From contig NZ_JBLWFK010000002.1 of NCBI RefSeq assembly GCF_048323675.1, forward strand, positions 310,001 to 374,000: 64,000 nt of DNA, in the 5' to 3' direction. The notes under the pieces are model-generated. The model searched no databases and was not told where the DNA came from. It saw only the letters and a list, made by a program, of their open reading frames with translations. Within the stretch, counting starts at the first letter, position 1, and each line of letters opens with the position of its first letter. The DNA comes from Mangrovimicrobium sp048323675. Lineage in GTDB: Bacteria; Pseudomonadota; Gammaproteobacteria; Pseudomonadales; Halieaceae. Position numbers and translations under genes: made by a program. Shown in pieces: positions 36,241 to 44,652 of this stretch.

Positions 36241-36406
36241 CGGATAATCCCCATTTGTTGTAGACTTTGCAGCCACAGTAGGCCCGATTGTGCATACCGG
36301 TCCACCAAAAGACCGAGAAATATCCAGAAAGTTTGAAGCGGATCACTTACACTGGTCGATTAGCCTGCATATATACTTTGCCCGGTCGATTCATTACCCT
36401 GCAGCC

Positions 36407-37069
36407 ATGAAAATTGCCCGCTACCCCCTGATTGGCCTGAGCCTGCTGGCCGTCAGCGCCTGTACCACCCTGACCACCGAAGCGCCGGTCGAGGGTGCCG
36501 CCACCTGTCCGGTTCCGGAAGTACTTTGCCCGGTGTGTGTCGAACCCCCGGAACCCGAGGTCTGTTCCACCGAGGTGGTCGAGCGCATCGTGGAGGTGCC
36601 GGCACCGCTGCCGCCCATGGCGACCACTGCCGGCAAGTTACACCTGCCGATTATCGGCGCCATCGAGAACGTCCTGGTGGAACCCGCCGGCCTGCTGGTC
36701 GAGGCGCGCATCGACACCGGCATGGAAACCACGGTGCTCCAGGTCGAGGACCTGAAGCTGGTCGAGAAGGAGGGCAAGCGCTACGTACGCTTCGACCTGG
36801 TCGGCGGCGACGACAGCCGGCAGTCCCAGGAGATGCCCCTGCGGCGGCGCGATACCCTGCATCTCGCCGGCGGTGAAACCATGCAGTGCCATGTCGTCCG
36901 TATGTGGTTGTCACTCGGCGAGATGCGCTCGCGCATCAATGTCTGCCTGAGCGACCACGCCGGCGACGGCGACCGCCTGTTGCTGGGGCGCAATTTCCTG
37001 CTGGATTCGGCAATAGTCGATGTCAGCCGGCACCACACCCAGCCGGACCCGGAACTTCCTTCACCCTGA
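36407..37069 (+). CDS. retropepsin-like aspartic peptidase lipoprotein (RimB/DUF785-like)
   Basis: A 220-residue lipoprotein: lipobox AVSAC with Cys19, a Cys/Pro-rich linker, then a retropepsin-like domain with the active-site ARIDTGMET (Asp103). The single Asp-Thr-Gly suggests that it works as a dimer. Its neighbours, an inactive transglutaminase fused to membrane helices and an ATP-grasp ligase, form a known conserved set in which the peptidase is thought to act on, or counter, the peptide-ligating partner. The location at the outer or inner membrane is not decided by sequence. Confidence 0.87.
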   Translation: MKIARYPLIGLSLLAVSACTTLTTEAPVEGAATCPVPEVLCPVCVEPPEPEVCSTEVVERIVEVPAPLPPMATTAGKLHLPIIGAIENVLVEPAGLLVEARIDTGMETTVLQVEDLKLVEKEGKRYVRFDLVGGDDSRQSQEMPLRRRDTLHLAGGETMQCHVVRMWLSLGEMRSRINVCLSDHAGDGDRLLLGRNFLLDSAIVDVSRHHTQPDPELPSP

Positions 37070-37079
37070 GAACGCACAC

Positions 37080-38609
37080 ATGCTCTCAACCCGCCTTCGT
37101 ATCGAACTGATTGCCGGTATCCTGATCCTCACCGGCGTCGGCCTGATGCTCTACAAGGTATTCACCATGGGCTTTCCGCTCCTGCCCGGCGAATCCCGCC
37201 AGGTGTGGACCATCGAGTCGAAAATCAGCTTTCGCCCGATGCCGGACCACGGGCCGGTGGAGATCGAACTGAAATTGCCCGAGCCGATGGGCGGCTGGCA
37301 GGTGCTGGATGAGCACTTTGCCTCGTCCGGCTTCGGTTTCTCGATCACCGAACGGCAGGGCGAGCGCTGGGCTGTGTGGACGCGGCAGGAATTACTGGAA
37401 GCGACCACGTTGTACTACAAATCCCAGGTGTTCCGGCCCAACCCCCGCGAACTCGCGGAACAAACGATCCCGTCGATCGATAAGGTCATGCTGGAAAAGG
37501 ACCAGCAGACGGCCATGGACCGCATGATTGCCAGCCTGCGCGAGCGCTCCACCGGCCCGCGCACCTTTACCGCCCTGTTGATCCAGGCGCTGAACGGCAG
37601 TGTCCAGGACCCCGACGCCGAGTTCCTGCTGAGCACCTGGGAAGACGAAACCTCCCCGGTCCTGCTGGCCGCGCTGGCGCGGGCCGAGATTCCCGCCCGC
37701 GCCCTGCGCGGTATCCGCCTCGAGGACGGCCGCCGCCGCCAGACCCTGTCCTGGCTGGTGGAGGTCTACAACGGGATGGAGTGGCTGGTGTTCGACCCCG
37801 AGACCGCCCAGCGCGGGCTGCCCGACAATTTCTTCGTCTGGGAGCGCAGTGACGGGGAGATCCTCAACGTGATCGGCGCCCAGGATTCGCGCCTGGAATT
37901 TGCCCTGGTCAGCAACAGCCTGCCGGCGAAAACCGTTGCGGTGATGGACGAGCGGGTCAGGAAGTATGCGCTGCTGGACTTCTCCATCTATTCACTGCCG
38001 GTGGAACAGCAGGGTGTGTTCAAGGGCCTGCTGCTGATCCCGGTGGCGGCGCTGGTGGTGGTGATTGTGCGCCTGCTGGTGGGCCTGAAGACCTCCGGTA
38101 CCTTCATGCCGATCCTGATCGCCCTGGCGTTCATGCAGACCACCCTGTGGGTGGGCCTGGCCATGTTCATCGTCCTGGTGAGTTTTGGCCTGTGGATCCG
38201 CTCCTGGCTCAGCCACATGAACCTGCTGCTGGTATCGCGGATCTCCGCGGTGGTCATCGTGGTGATTTTCCTGATGGCGGCGCTGGCCATCGCCAGTTAC
38301 AAGCTGGGCTTCGACAAGGTGCTCACGGTGACCTTCTTCCCCACCATCATTCTCTCCTGGACTATCGAGCGGATGTCGGTGCTGTGGGAAGAAGAGGGCC
38401 CCCACGAAGTCCTCGTACAGGGTGGCGGCAGCCTGTTGGTGGCGGTCCTGGCGTATCTCGCCATGTCCAATACCCTGGTGGCGCACCTTACTTTCAATTT
38501 CCCGGAACTGATGCTGAGCCTGCTCGGCGTGATCCTGTTGCTGGGGAAATATACCGGTTACCGGCTCAGTGAGCTGTACCGCTTCCGCGCGCTGGGTGAG
38601 CCGAAGTGA
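37080..38609 (+). CDS. inactive transglutaminase fused to seven membrane helices (UUP1 family)
   Basis: A 509-residue protein. An N-terminal membrane anchor is followed by a periplasmic transglutaminase-like domain (up to about residue 300) that lacks the usual active-site cysteine context, and by a C-terminal block of about seven helices from LLLIPVAALVVVIVRLL onward. It belongs to the family named for this fusion. The gene lies 10 bases after the aspartic peptidase and overlaps the ATP-grasp gene by four bases, so the three products probably form one envelope system. Confidence 0.87.
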   Translation: MLSTRLRIELIAGILILTGVGLMLYKVFTMGFPLLPGESRQVWTIESKISFRPMPDHGPVEIELKLPEPMGGWQVLDEHFASSGFGFSITERQGERWAVWTRQELLEATTLYYKSQVFRPNPRELAEQTIPSIDKVMLEKDQQTAMDRMIASLRERSTGPRTFTALLIQALNGSVQDPDAEFLLSTWEDETSPVLLAALARAEIPARALRGIRLEDGRRRQTLSWLVEVYNGMEWLVFDPETAQRGLPDNFFVWERSDGEILNVIGAQDSRLEFALVSNSLPAKTVAVMDERVRKYALLDFSIYSLPVEQQGVFKGLLLIPVAALVVVIVRLLVGLKTSGTFMPILIALAFMQTTLWVGLAMFIVLVSFGLWIRSWLSHMNLLLVSRISAVVIVVIFLMAALAIASYKLGFDKVLTVTFFPTIILSWTIERMSVLWEEEGPHEVLVQGGGSLLVAVLAYLAMSNTLVAHLTFNFPELMLSLLGVILLLGKYTGYRLSELYRFRALGEPK

Positions 38610-39559
38610 AACTGTTTGCCTCGCCGTCGATGCTGCGGCGCAACGGCATCCTCGGCATGAACGAGCGCAATATCGGCCTGATCGGCAAATTCAACCCGCG
38701 GCGCAATTTCCCGCTGGTGGACGACAAGCTGAAAACCAAGCAGGCGGCCCAGGAGCAGGGCATCCATACGCCGGAACTCTACGGCGTCGTCGAGTACCAG
38801 TACGAGGTACGCGACCTGGTGCGCCGCCTGGAGCCCCTCGATGGCTTTGTCATCAAACCGACCCAGGGCAGTGGCGGCAAGGGCATCCTGGTGATTACCG
38901 GTCGCGACGGGCCGAATTACGTCAAGTCCAGCGGTGCGGTGGTGGATGAATCCTACGTGCGCCGGCATGTCTCCAATGTCCTGGCGGGGCTGCACAGCCT
39001 CGGCGGGCGCAACGACAAGGCCATGGTGGAGGCGCTGATCGACTTCGATCCCTACCTCGCCAATTACAGCTTCGAGGGCGTCCCGGATATTCGCGTCATC
39101 GTCCTCAAGGGCGTGCCGGTAATGGCCATGATGCGCTGCGCCACCCACGCCTCCGATGGCAAGGCCAACCTGCACCAGGGCGCGGTCGGCGTCGGCCTCG
39201 ATATCGCCACCGGTAGTGCGGTCAGCGCCGTACAGCACGGCAGCCTCTGCGACCATCACCCGGACACCGGGGCGTCCTTCGAGGCCCTGCAGATCCCGTT
39301 GTGGGATGACATCCTGCACCTTGCATCGCGCTGCGTGGAAATGACCGGGATGGACTATATCGGCGCGGATATCGTCCTCGACCGGCAGTTCGGCGCTACC
39401 TTGCTGGAGCTCAACGCGCGGCCCGGCCTGTCGATCCAGGTGGCCAACCAGGCGGGCCTGCGCCACCGGCTGGTCACCGCCAACCGCATTGCCGAGTCCA
39501 CTGACGACCTGGCGGAAAAGGTGGCGCTGGCACAGCAGGCGTTTGCCGTCAAACGCTGA
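38606..39559 (+). CDS. alpha-L-glutamate ligase-like ATP-grasp protein
   Basis: A 317-residue ATP-grasp enzyme of the RimK-like group. It has FVIKPTQGSGGKGI for the glycine-rich ATP loop and DYIGADIVLDRQFGATLLEL plus NARPG for the metal ligands. Such enzymes join amino acids to peptides or proteins through ATP-activated acyl phosphates. The GTG start overlaps the stop of the transglutaminase gene. With the peptidase and transglutaminase-like partners it suggests a peptide-tagging or osmotic-sensing system in the cell envelope. Confidence 0.88.
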   Translation: MKLFASPSMLRRNGILGMNERNIGLIGKFNPRRNFPLVDDKLKTKQAAQEQGIHTPELYGVVEYQYEVRDLVRRLEPLDGFVIKPTQGSGGKGILVITGRDGPNYVKSSGAVVDESYVRRHVSNVLAGLHSLGGRNDKAMVEALIDFDPYLANYSFEGVPDIRVIVLKGVPVMAMMRCATHASDGKANLHQGAVGVGLDIATGSAVSAVQHGSLCDHHPDTGASFEALQIPLWDDILHLASRCVEMTGMDYIGADIVLDRQFGATLLELNARPGLSIQVANQAGLRHRLVTANRIAESTDDLAEKVALAQQAFAVKR

Positions 39560-39975
39560 TGTCCTGGCTGGAACAGCATATCCCGGACATCGTGCTCTGG
39601 GTTACGCTGTTATCCGTGCTTACCCTGGTCGGCGCGATCGTGGCCGTCCCCTGGGTCATCGGTCGCCTGCCCGTGGACTATTTCACGACGCAGGAGCGCC
39701 AGGCCCTGTACCACCAGCGGGGCATTTCCAGCCTGCTTCTCGGCCTGCTGAAAAACATCCTGGGCCTGGCGCTCCTGCTGCTCGGCCTGCTGATGCTGTT
39801 TACGCCGGGGCAGGGACTGCTGACCATGTTGCTCGGCGTGCTGTTGATGAACTTTCCCGGGAAATATCATCTGGAGCGGGCCGTGGCCCGGCGCCGGGGC
39901 GTCATGAAGGCCCTCAACTGGATGCGCCAGCGGCGCAACCTGCCGCCCCTCGAAGCGCCGGATTCCACTACCTGA
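39559..39975 (+). CDS. PGPGW-type transmembrane protein
   Basis: A 138-residue membrane protein with two or three helices. The second half has LLLLGLLMLFTPGQGLLTM followed by NFPGKYHLER, the form of the PGPGW family, and a basic C-terminus (RRRGVMKALNWMRQRR). The ATG overlaps the stop of the ATP-grasp gene (TGATG), so it is the fourth gene of this operon. No function is known. Confidence 0.85.
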   Translation: MSWLEQHIPDIVLWVTLLSVLTLVGAIVAVPWVIGRLPVDYFTTQERQALYHQRGISSLLLGLLKNILGLALLLLGLLMLFTPGQGLLTMLLGVLLMNFPGKYHLERAVARRRGVMKALNWMRQRRNLPPLEAPDSTT

Positions 39976-40080
39976 CTGTCCCCGGCACAGCGCAGGCTCT
40001 ATACTTCCCGCAGGTTTGCGATATCGCATTAATCAATCGTCCCGAAGTGAGTTTCGGGGTTGCATGGGAGTAAATTGACT

Positions 40081-40488
40081 GTGAAATGCCTGAGCAAAAC
40101 GCTGGTCCCGCTGCTGTTTGCAGGTTCACTAGGAGTGCTTGCCCAGGAGGGCACCTCACTGTCCAGTGACTGGATCGACCTGGTCAAGGGCGAGCGAGAA
40201 AGCAGCATGGGCGTGCAACTCCGGGATATCCAGCCGGGCGAGGTCGAGGGAACGAGTACGGTGACCCTGGCCGTGCCGAAGAGCGCAGTCGCCAATCCGG
40301 ATAACATCGAGGAGGTGATCGTCGTGGGCCAGAAGCCCTCGAAACCCGATGCGCCGGAGCCGCTGGACATCAAGTACAAGTGGGTGCGCGACTACGATGC
40401 GGACAACTACGGCCTGGTCATCACCATCGGGGAAGGTAACTGGCCGATCCGCCTGTACGTCAACTCTCGCCCCGGGTATATCAACTAG
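40081..40488 (+). CDS. small exported protein of unknown function
   Basis: A 135-residue protein with a signal peptide (LSKTLVPLLFAGSLGVLAQ) and a soluble mature domain with an EVIVVGQKP segment, a motif like the start of TonB-box/plug regions, followed by a Trp/Tyr-rich end. I do not recognise the family. The start is GTG at 40081 (a TTG at 40075 is possible), with GGGAG upstream. A CCCGAA/TTCGGG hairpin at 40041-40058 precedes it. Confidence 0.7.
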   Translation: MKCLSKTLVPLLFAGSLGVLAQEGTSLSSDWIDLVKGERESSMGVQLRDIQPGEVEGTSTVTLAVPKSAVANPDNIEEVIVVGQKPSKPDAPEPLDIKYKWVRDYDADNYGLVITIGEGNWPIRLYVNSRPGYIN

Positions 40489-40508
40489 GCAGCAGTCCCG
40501 GGGGGACA

Positions 40509-41798
40509 ATGATTCGCTATACGGATTCCGCCCTGGCCGCGGTCGCACCGGTCGGCAGTGGTGAGACCCTGTGGTGCCATTCGATGGCCGCCACGCCCAC
40601 CGTCCTGCTCGAAGCCCTCGCCAGCCATGTGCAGTCGGCCGGCCTGCACGACCTGACCCTGATGCAATTGCACCTGGAGCACGCCGACGCAGTGGCGGTG
40701 CCCGAACTGGACGGACGCCTGCGCAATCGCTGCTTTTTCGCCGGCAAGACCACCCGGGGCCTGATCAACCAGGGCAGGGCGGACTACGTGCCGATCTTCC
40801 TGTCGGAAATCCCCAAGCTGCTGCGCAGCCACGAGCAACGCGTGGATACCGCGCTGGTCCAGGTTTCACCGCCGGACCGTCACGGCAACTGCTCGCTGGG
40901 TATCTCCGTGGAAGTCACCCGCGCCGCCTGCGAGGTGGCGGGGCGCATCATCGCGCACATCAACCCCAATATGCCGCGCACCCATGGCGAGAGCTTCCTG
41001 CACGTCCGCGACATCGACTTCGCCTTCGAGCACGCGGCGCCGCTGATTTGCCCCGAGCAGCGCGTCATTGGCGATGTGGAGCGGCAGATCGGCGAAAAGG
41101 TAGCCGGTTTGATCGAGGACGGTGCCTGCCTGCAGATGGGCATCGGCAGCATCCCCGACGCGACCCTGGGATTCCTGAAGGATCGCCGCGACCTCGGTAT
41201 CCACACGGAGATGTTCTCCGACGGGGTGCTGGAACTGATCGAGACCGGGGTCATCACCAACGCGCGCAAGAAAATCAGCCGGGGCAGGACTGTGACCGGT
41301 TTCGTCATGGGTAGCGAGCGGCTCTACCGCTTCGTCGACGACAACCCGGAAGTGGTGTTCCTGGACATCGAATTCGTCAACAACCCGGTGGTAATCGCCA
41401 AGAACCCCCAGGTCACCTCCATCAACAGCGCCATCCAGATCGACCTGACCGGCCAGGTCTGCGCCGACTCACTGGGCCACAAGATCTATTCCGGGGTGGG
41501 CGGGCAGGTGGACTTCGTCCTTGGCGCCACGTTCTCCGAACGCGGCAAGTCGATTATCGCACTGCCCAGTACCGCCTCGGGCGGCCGCTACTCGCGCCTG
41601 GTGCCGATACTGGCCGAGGGCGCCGGGGTGGTGACAACCCGCGCCCAGGTCGACTACGTGGTGACCGAATACGGGGTCGCAGAACTGCGCGGACGCTCCC
41701 TCACCGAGCGCGCCCGCGACCTGATCAACATCGCCCATCCGGCGTTTCGCGAGGAACTGGCCCGCGAAGCCCGCGACAAGCTGGGGCTGCCTGTGTAA
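40509..41798 (+). CDS. acetyl-CoA hydrolase/transferase family protein
   Basis: A 429-residue CoA-transferase of the acetyl-CoA hydrolase / 4-hydroxybutyrate CoA-transferase type. Typical blocks are the region PDRHGNCSLGISVEVTRA, the conserved GIGSIPDATLGFL near residue 220, TASGGRYSRLVP, and the C-terminal EYGVAELRGRSLTERARDLI. It moves CoA between carboxylic acids or hydrolyses acyl-CoA. GGGGGG precedes the ATG. It is the last protein gene before the tRNA. Confidence 0.9.
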   Translation: MIRYTDSALAAVAPVGSGETLWCHSMAATPTVLLEALASHVQSAGLHDLTLMQLHLEHADAVAVPELDGRLRNRCFFAGKTTRGLINQGRADYVPIFLSEIPKLLRSHEQRVDTALVQVSPPDRHGNCSLGISVEVTRAACEVAGRIIAHINPNMPRTHGESFLHVRDIDFAFEHAAPLICPEQRVIGDVERQIGEKVAGLIEDGACLQMGIGSIPDATLGFLKDRRDLGIHTEMFSDGVLELIETGVITNARKKISRGRTVTGFVMGSERLYRFVDDNPEVVFLDIEFVNNPVVIAKNPQVTSINSAIQIDLTGQVCADSLGHKIYSGVGGQVDFVLGATFSERGKSIIALPSTASGGRYSRLVPILAEGAGVVTTRAQVDYVVTEYGVAELRGRSLTERARDLINIAHPAFREELAREARDKLGLPV

Positions 41799-41823
41799 TT
41801 GGTAAATTTTCACTGCTAAGCCC

Positions 41824-41852
41824 TTGACTCAAAAAGGCTTCATCCCTATAGT
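41824..41852 (+). promoter_or_regulatory. sigma-70 promoter of tRNA-Arg
   Basis: TTGACT (41824-41829), a 17-base spacer and TATAGT (41847-41852) form a near-consensus promoter. Transcription would begin near 41859, about 10 bases before the tRNA, behind a GC-rich stretch (ACGCGACC) like the discriminator of stringently controlled stable-RNA promoters. Confidence 0.75.
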
Positions 41853-41868
41853 ACGCGACCTCAACAAC

Positions 41869-41945
41869 GCGCCTGTAGCTCAGCTGGATAGAGTACCTGG
41901 CTACGAACCAGGCGGTCGCACGTTCGAATCGTGCCAGGCGCGCCA
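41869..41945 (+). tRNA. tRNA-Arg (ACG)
   Basis: A complete 77-base tRNA. The acceptor stem GCGCCTG pairs with CAGGCGC, the anticodon stem is CCTGG/CCAGG with loop CTACGAA (anticodon ACG, arginine), the T-arm contains GTTCGAATC, and CCA is encoded at 41943-41945. Its 3' half is repeated at 44320-44369, marking it as an integration site. Confidence 0.95.
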
Positions 41946-42346
41946 TCTATTCTCCCGGTTTGTATGACCTTTCTGGTTTCCTTACAAAACCTCCGCTCAT
42001 AAGTGGCGGGTGATTCCGTAAAAATTTCCGAAAATCCATGGCTCAAGGCTCTACGGCTCGGCTCTACCCCATAAACGGGGGACGGGCACCCATGTCTACC
42101 CGATTGACAATACCATCCCATCCAAAGTTGGTCAGTACCCTCAACCGGTTAATGGGTATTCATTTGTCGTTGAAGCTATTGCACATCAAGAAAATCGTTT
42201 GAAAAGGCTCTTGGACTAGAGAGACCGCTTCCACCTGATAGTGGTCGTTTATGCAGAATCGATAATCCTGCTCTGATAGAAGGTTCTTTCAACTGTGCCA
42301 GGCCTTAAGCCAACCAAAAGAGCCTCCTATCGCGCGCCAGTCCTCC
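41946..42346. other. 401-base non-coding left flank of the island
   Basis: The stretch after the tRNA is less GC-rich than its surroundings and contains no credible gene. Antisense frames across the tRNA give the familiar false translation of tRNA. I see no integrase, repeat or RNA gene in it. Confidence 0.6.
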
Positions 42347-43930
42347 CTACTGCATGGATTTGTTGATGAACTCATCAACGACATTCGACATATCGAAAGA
42401 CTTGCCACCCTGCACCGGCGGGTACTCCGCCAGAGACTTGAGGTGGGCGCCCATCAATTCGCCCATAGGCTGGATCAGCCAGGAGACTTTCTGCATCAGG
42501 TGGCCGTAGGAGTCGGGGCTGTCGTAGCTTTCATATGGGTCCATACGGATATTGAACACCAGCGGTACTGTGCGCGGGACCACGTTGGCGTAGTAGTTTT
42601 CCTTGGTGGAGAAATGGAATTTCCACGGGCCCATGCGCACGGCGGTCAGCCTGCTCTCGTAGTAGTGGAAAATATGGTTGCGGCTGGACGCATCCGCCTT
42701 GCCCATCCAGTAGTCGAGGTTGTTGACGCCATCGATGTACTGTTTTTTCTCTTTCATCATGCGCTCGGCGACGTCCGGTACGCCCGCTGCTGCAGCCAGA
42801 GTAGTGAACAGGTCCTGGTGACCCTGAATACCGTTGAGCTTGCTGCCGGCGGGAATCTTGCCAGGCCAGCGCGCCATCATCGGAACCCGCACTCCACCTT
42901 CATAGGTTGTCATCTTTTCGCCGCGGAACGGGGTCGTCGCGCCGTGTGGCCAGGAAGAGTGCTCGGGGCCGTTGTCAGTCGAGTACACCACGATGGTATT
43001 TGCGGCGAGACCGTTCTTGTCGAGCCAGTCCAGCACAATGCCCAGGTCGTGGTCGTGCTGCAGCATGCCGGCACCGTGGTAGTCCGCCTCGCTGGTAATG
43101 GTCTCAACCTTGCGCAGCCACTCGTCTTCGACGCGGGTGTAGAGGTGCATGCGGCTGGTGTTCAACCATACGAAGAAGGGCTCACCCGACTGCTGGGACT
43201 TCTCCATGAAGTCCAGAGCTTTGGGAATTACTTCACCGGCATCGAAGTTTTTCATCCGCTCCTGGGTCAGGGGGCCGGTATCGGTGATGGTCTGCCGGCC
43301 CACCACCCCGAAGCGCGGGTGCTTGGTGGTGTCGTTCCTGTCGGTGGCGAAAGAGTGGATTACGCCGCGGGTGCCGAACTTCTCCTCATATGCCTCAAGG
43401 CTGCCCGAGTAGGCCTTGCCGAAGTTCTGGTAGTCCCGCTGTTCGGCTTCTTCCTGGGTATTGAGGTGGTATAGGTTACCGAAGAATTCGTCGAAACCAT
43501 GGACGGTGGGCAGGTGCTCGTTGCGGTCGCCCAGGTGGTTCTTGCCGAAGTGCCCGGTGCGGTAGCCCTCGGCCTTCAGTACCTCGGCCAGCGAAGGGGA
43601 CTCTTTCTTCAAGCCTAGTGCGTCGCCCGGTTGCCCGACCGTGGTCATGCCTGAGCGGATCGGGTACTGGCCGGTGATAAAGGCCGCCCGCCCGGCGGTA
43701 CAGGACGGTTGGGCGTAGTGGTCGGTGAACATCACGCCTTCTTCGGCGATTCTGTCGATATTGGGAGTCGAGTAACCCATGACAGCGTGGTTGTACGCGC
43801 TGAGATTCGACCAGCCGATGTCGTCGCCCCAGATCACCAGAATGTTAGGCTTCGCTGCGTAGGAAGACGCCGCAAATACCAACAAACATGTTACGAATAT
43901 CCCGTTAACCCCCAATCTGCAAGTTCGCAT
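42347..43930 (-). CDS. sulfatase (arylsulfatase type)
   Basis: A 527-residue exported sulfatase with a signal sequence (IFVTCLLVFAASSYA). The metal pair is in WGDDIG (Asp36-37), and the formylglycine site is Cys77-Thr-Ala-Gly-Arg in PSCTAGRAAF. The later blocks HFGKNHLG and STDNGPEHSSWPHG match the family. Sulfatases remove sulfate from polysaccharides or small esters; a formylglycine-generating enzyme is needed and not present here. It is the only gene of the tRNA-flanked island. Confidence 0.92.
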   Translation of the reverse strand: MRTCRLGVNGIFVTCLLVFAASSYAAKPNILVIWGDDIGWSNLSAYNHAVMGYSTPNIDRIAEEGVMFTDHYAQPSCTAGRAAFITGQYPIRSGMTTVGQPGDALGLKKESPSLAEVLKAEGYRTGHFGKNHLGDRNEHLPTVHGFDEFFGNLYHLNTQEEAEQRDYQNFGKAYSGSLEAYEEKFGTRGVIHSFATDRNDTTKHPRFGVVGRQTITDTGPLTQERMKNFDAGEVIPKALDFMEKSQQSGEPFFVWLNTSRMHLYTRVEDEWLRKVETITSEADYHGAGMLQHDHDLGIVLDWLDKNGLAANTIVVYSTDNGPEHSSWPHGATTPFRGEKMTTYEGGVRVPMMARWPGKIPAGSKLNGIQGHQDLFTTLAAAAGVPDVAERMMKEKKQYIDGVNNLDYWMGKADASSRNHIFHYYESRLTAVRMGPWKFHFSTKENYYANVVPRTVPLVFNIRMDPYESYDSPDSYGHLMQKVSWLIQPMGELMGAHLKSLAEYPPVQGGKSFDMSNVVDEFINKSMQ

Positions 43931-44319
43931 TTTTCCTGACCTCGATATAAGGATGCTGGTAACGATGACTACGTTTGTTTCTCAAGTCTAGATCACTCAG
44001 TTACCGGGCGTGACAAATTGATTTATTCATCTGAGGATTGTTTGATCCCATTCGCTCACCCTCCCTTTCTTTTTCAGAGGGCAGTGGAACGATGCTAATG
44101 ACTGCGATGAGGTGAGAGCGGACTTATGTGTCCTTGCAGATCAGGTACAAATTTCTCCCTAGCCCAGCCTAATCTTGACCCGTGAAGTTAGGTATTGGCC
44201 CCAGTTTAGGCGCAAACACCTTCCGAAAAAATGCTGCAAGTTATTGATAAATAACGGCTGATCTAGGCGTTTTTCCGAAAAAATGGACCCGTAAGCTATT
44301 GAATTTAAGGGAATGTCAC
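43931..44319. other. 389-base non-coding right flank of the island
   Basis: This AT-rich stretch lies upstream of the sulfatase start and must hold its promoter. The sulfatase ribosome site AGGAAAA lies just before its ATG. No gene or repeat is visible until the tRNA-derived repeat begins at 44320. Confidence 0.55.
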
Positions 44320-44369
44320 CCTGACTACGAACCAGGCGTTCGCACGTTCGAATCGTGCCAGGCGCGCCA
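44320..44369 (+). repeat. attachment-site repeat: 3' half of tRNA-Arg, second copy
   Basis: Fifty bases match 41896-41945 of the tRNA except at positions 44324 (A for G) and 44340 (T for G). It starts in the anticodon stem and ends with the encoded CCA. The 5' half of the tRNA is missing, so this is not a working tRNA but the displaced original 3' end. Confidence 0.88.
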
Positions 44370-44376
44370 TACAAAC

Positions 44377-44411
44377 AAAGGCTTAGAGATTTATGTCTCT
44401 AAGCCTTTTTT
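44377..44411 (+). terminator. strong rho-independent terminator
   Basis: AAAGGCTTAGAGA (44377-44389) pairs perfectly with TCTCTAAGCCTTT (44396-44408) around a six-base loop, followed by a run of T. It lies eight bases after the displaced tRNA end. It was probably the terminator of tRNA-Arg before the island entered. Confidence 0.92.
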
Positions 44412-44652
44412 GTTTTTTACGGTTTTTGCCGTTCCTGTACTCACACTGCACCCACAAATTCACCTGGTCGCAGTGGTCTACTGGAACTGGACACCAACCT
44501 GGGTGAATATCCAGGTCATCGGGAAAAGCGACAACCAGCGAACGCTGAACATGTCGAAAACGCGACCCAACTCCAAGCCGCCGAACCAGTGGATAAAGCG
44601 CAGTGCAGGTGAGGTTTGCATAACGGTCTGAGGCCCCCCTGGATTATTTTTG

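Larger units (their letters stand above)
41896..44369. mobile_element. remnant genomic island in the 3' end of tRNA-Arg
   Basis: The segment is bounded by two direct repeats of the last 50 bases of the tRNA (41896-41945 and 44320-44369, two mismatches). It carries one gene, the sulfatase at 42347-43930, and AT-richer non-coding flanks. A strong terminator follows directly after the second repeat, which is where the terminator of the undisturbed tRNA would be. No integrase is left, so the element has probably been reduced by deletion. Confidence 0.75.

Noticed and set aside
41861..42121. Antisense open frame containing TIRTCDRLVRSQ
   Set aside because: This is the well-known false translation of the tRNA in reverse; it carries no real protein.
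44159..44374. Antisense open frame containing TIRTCERLVRSQ
   Set aside because: Again the reverse translation of the tRNA-derived repeat, not a gene.
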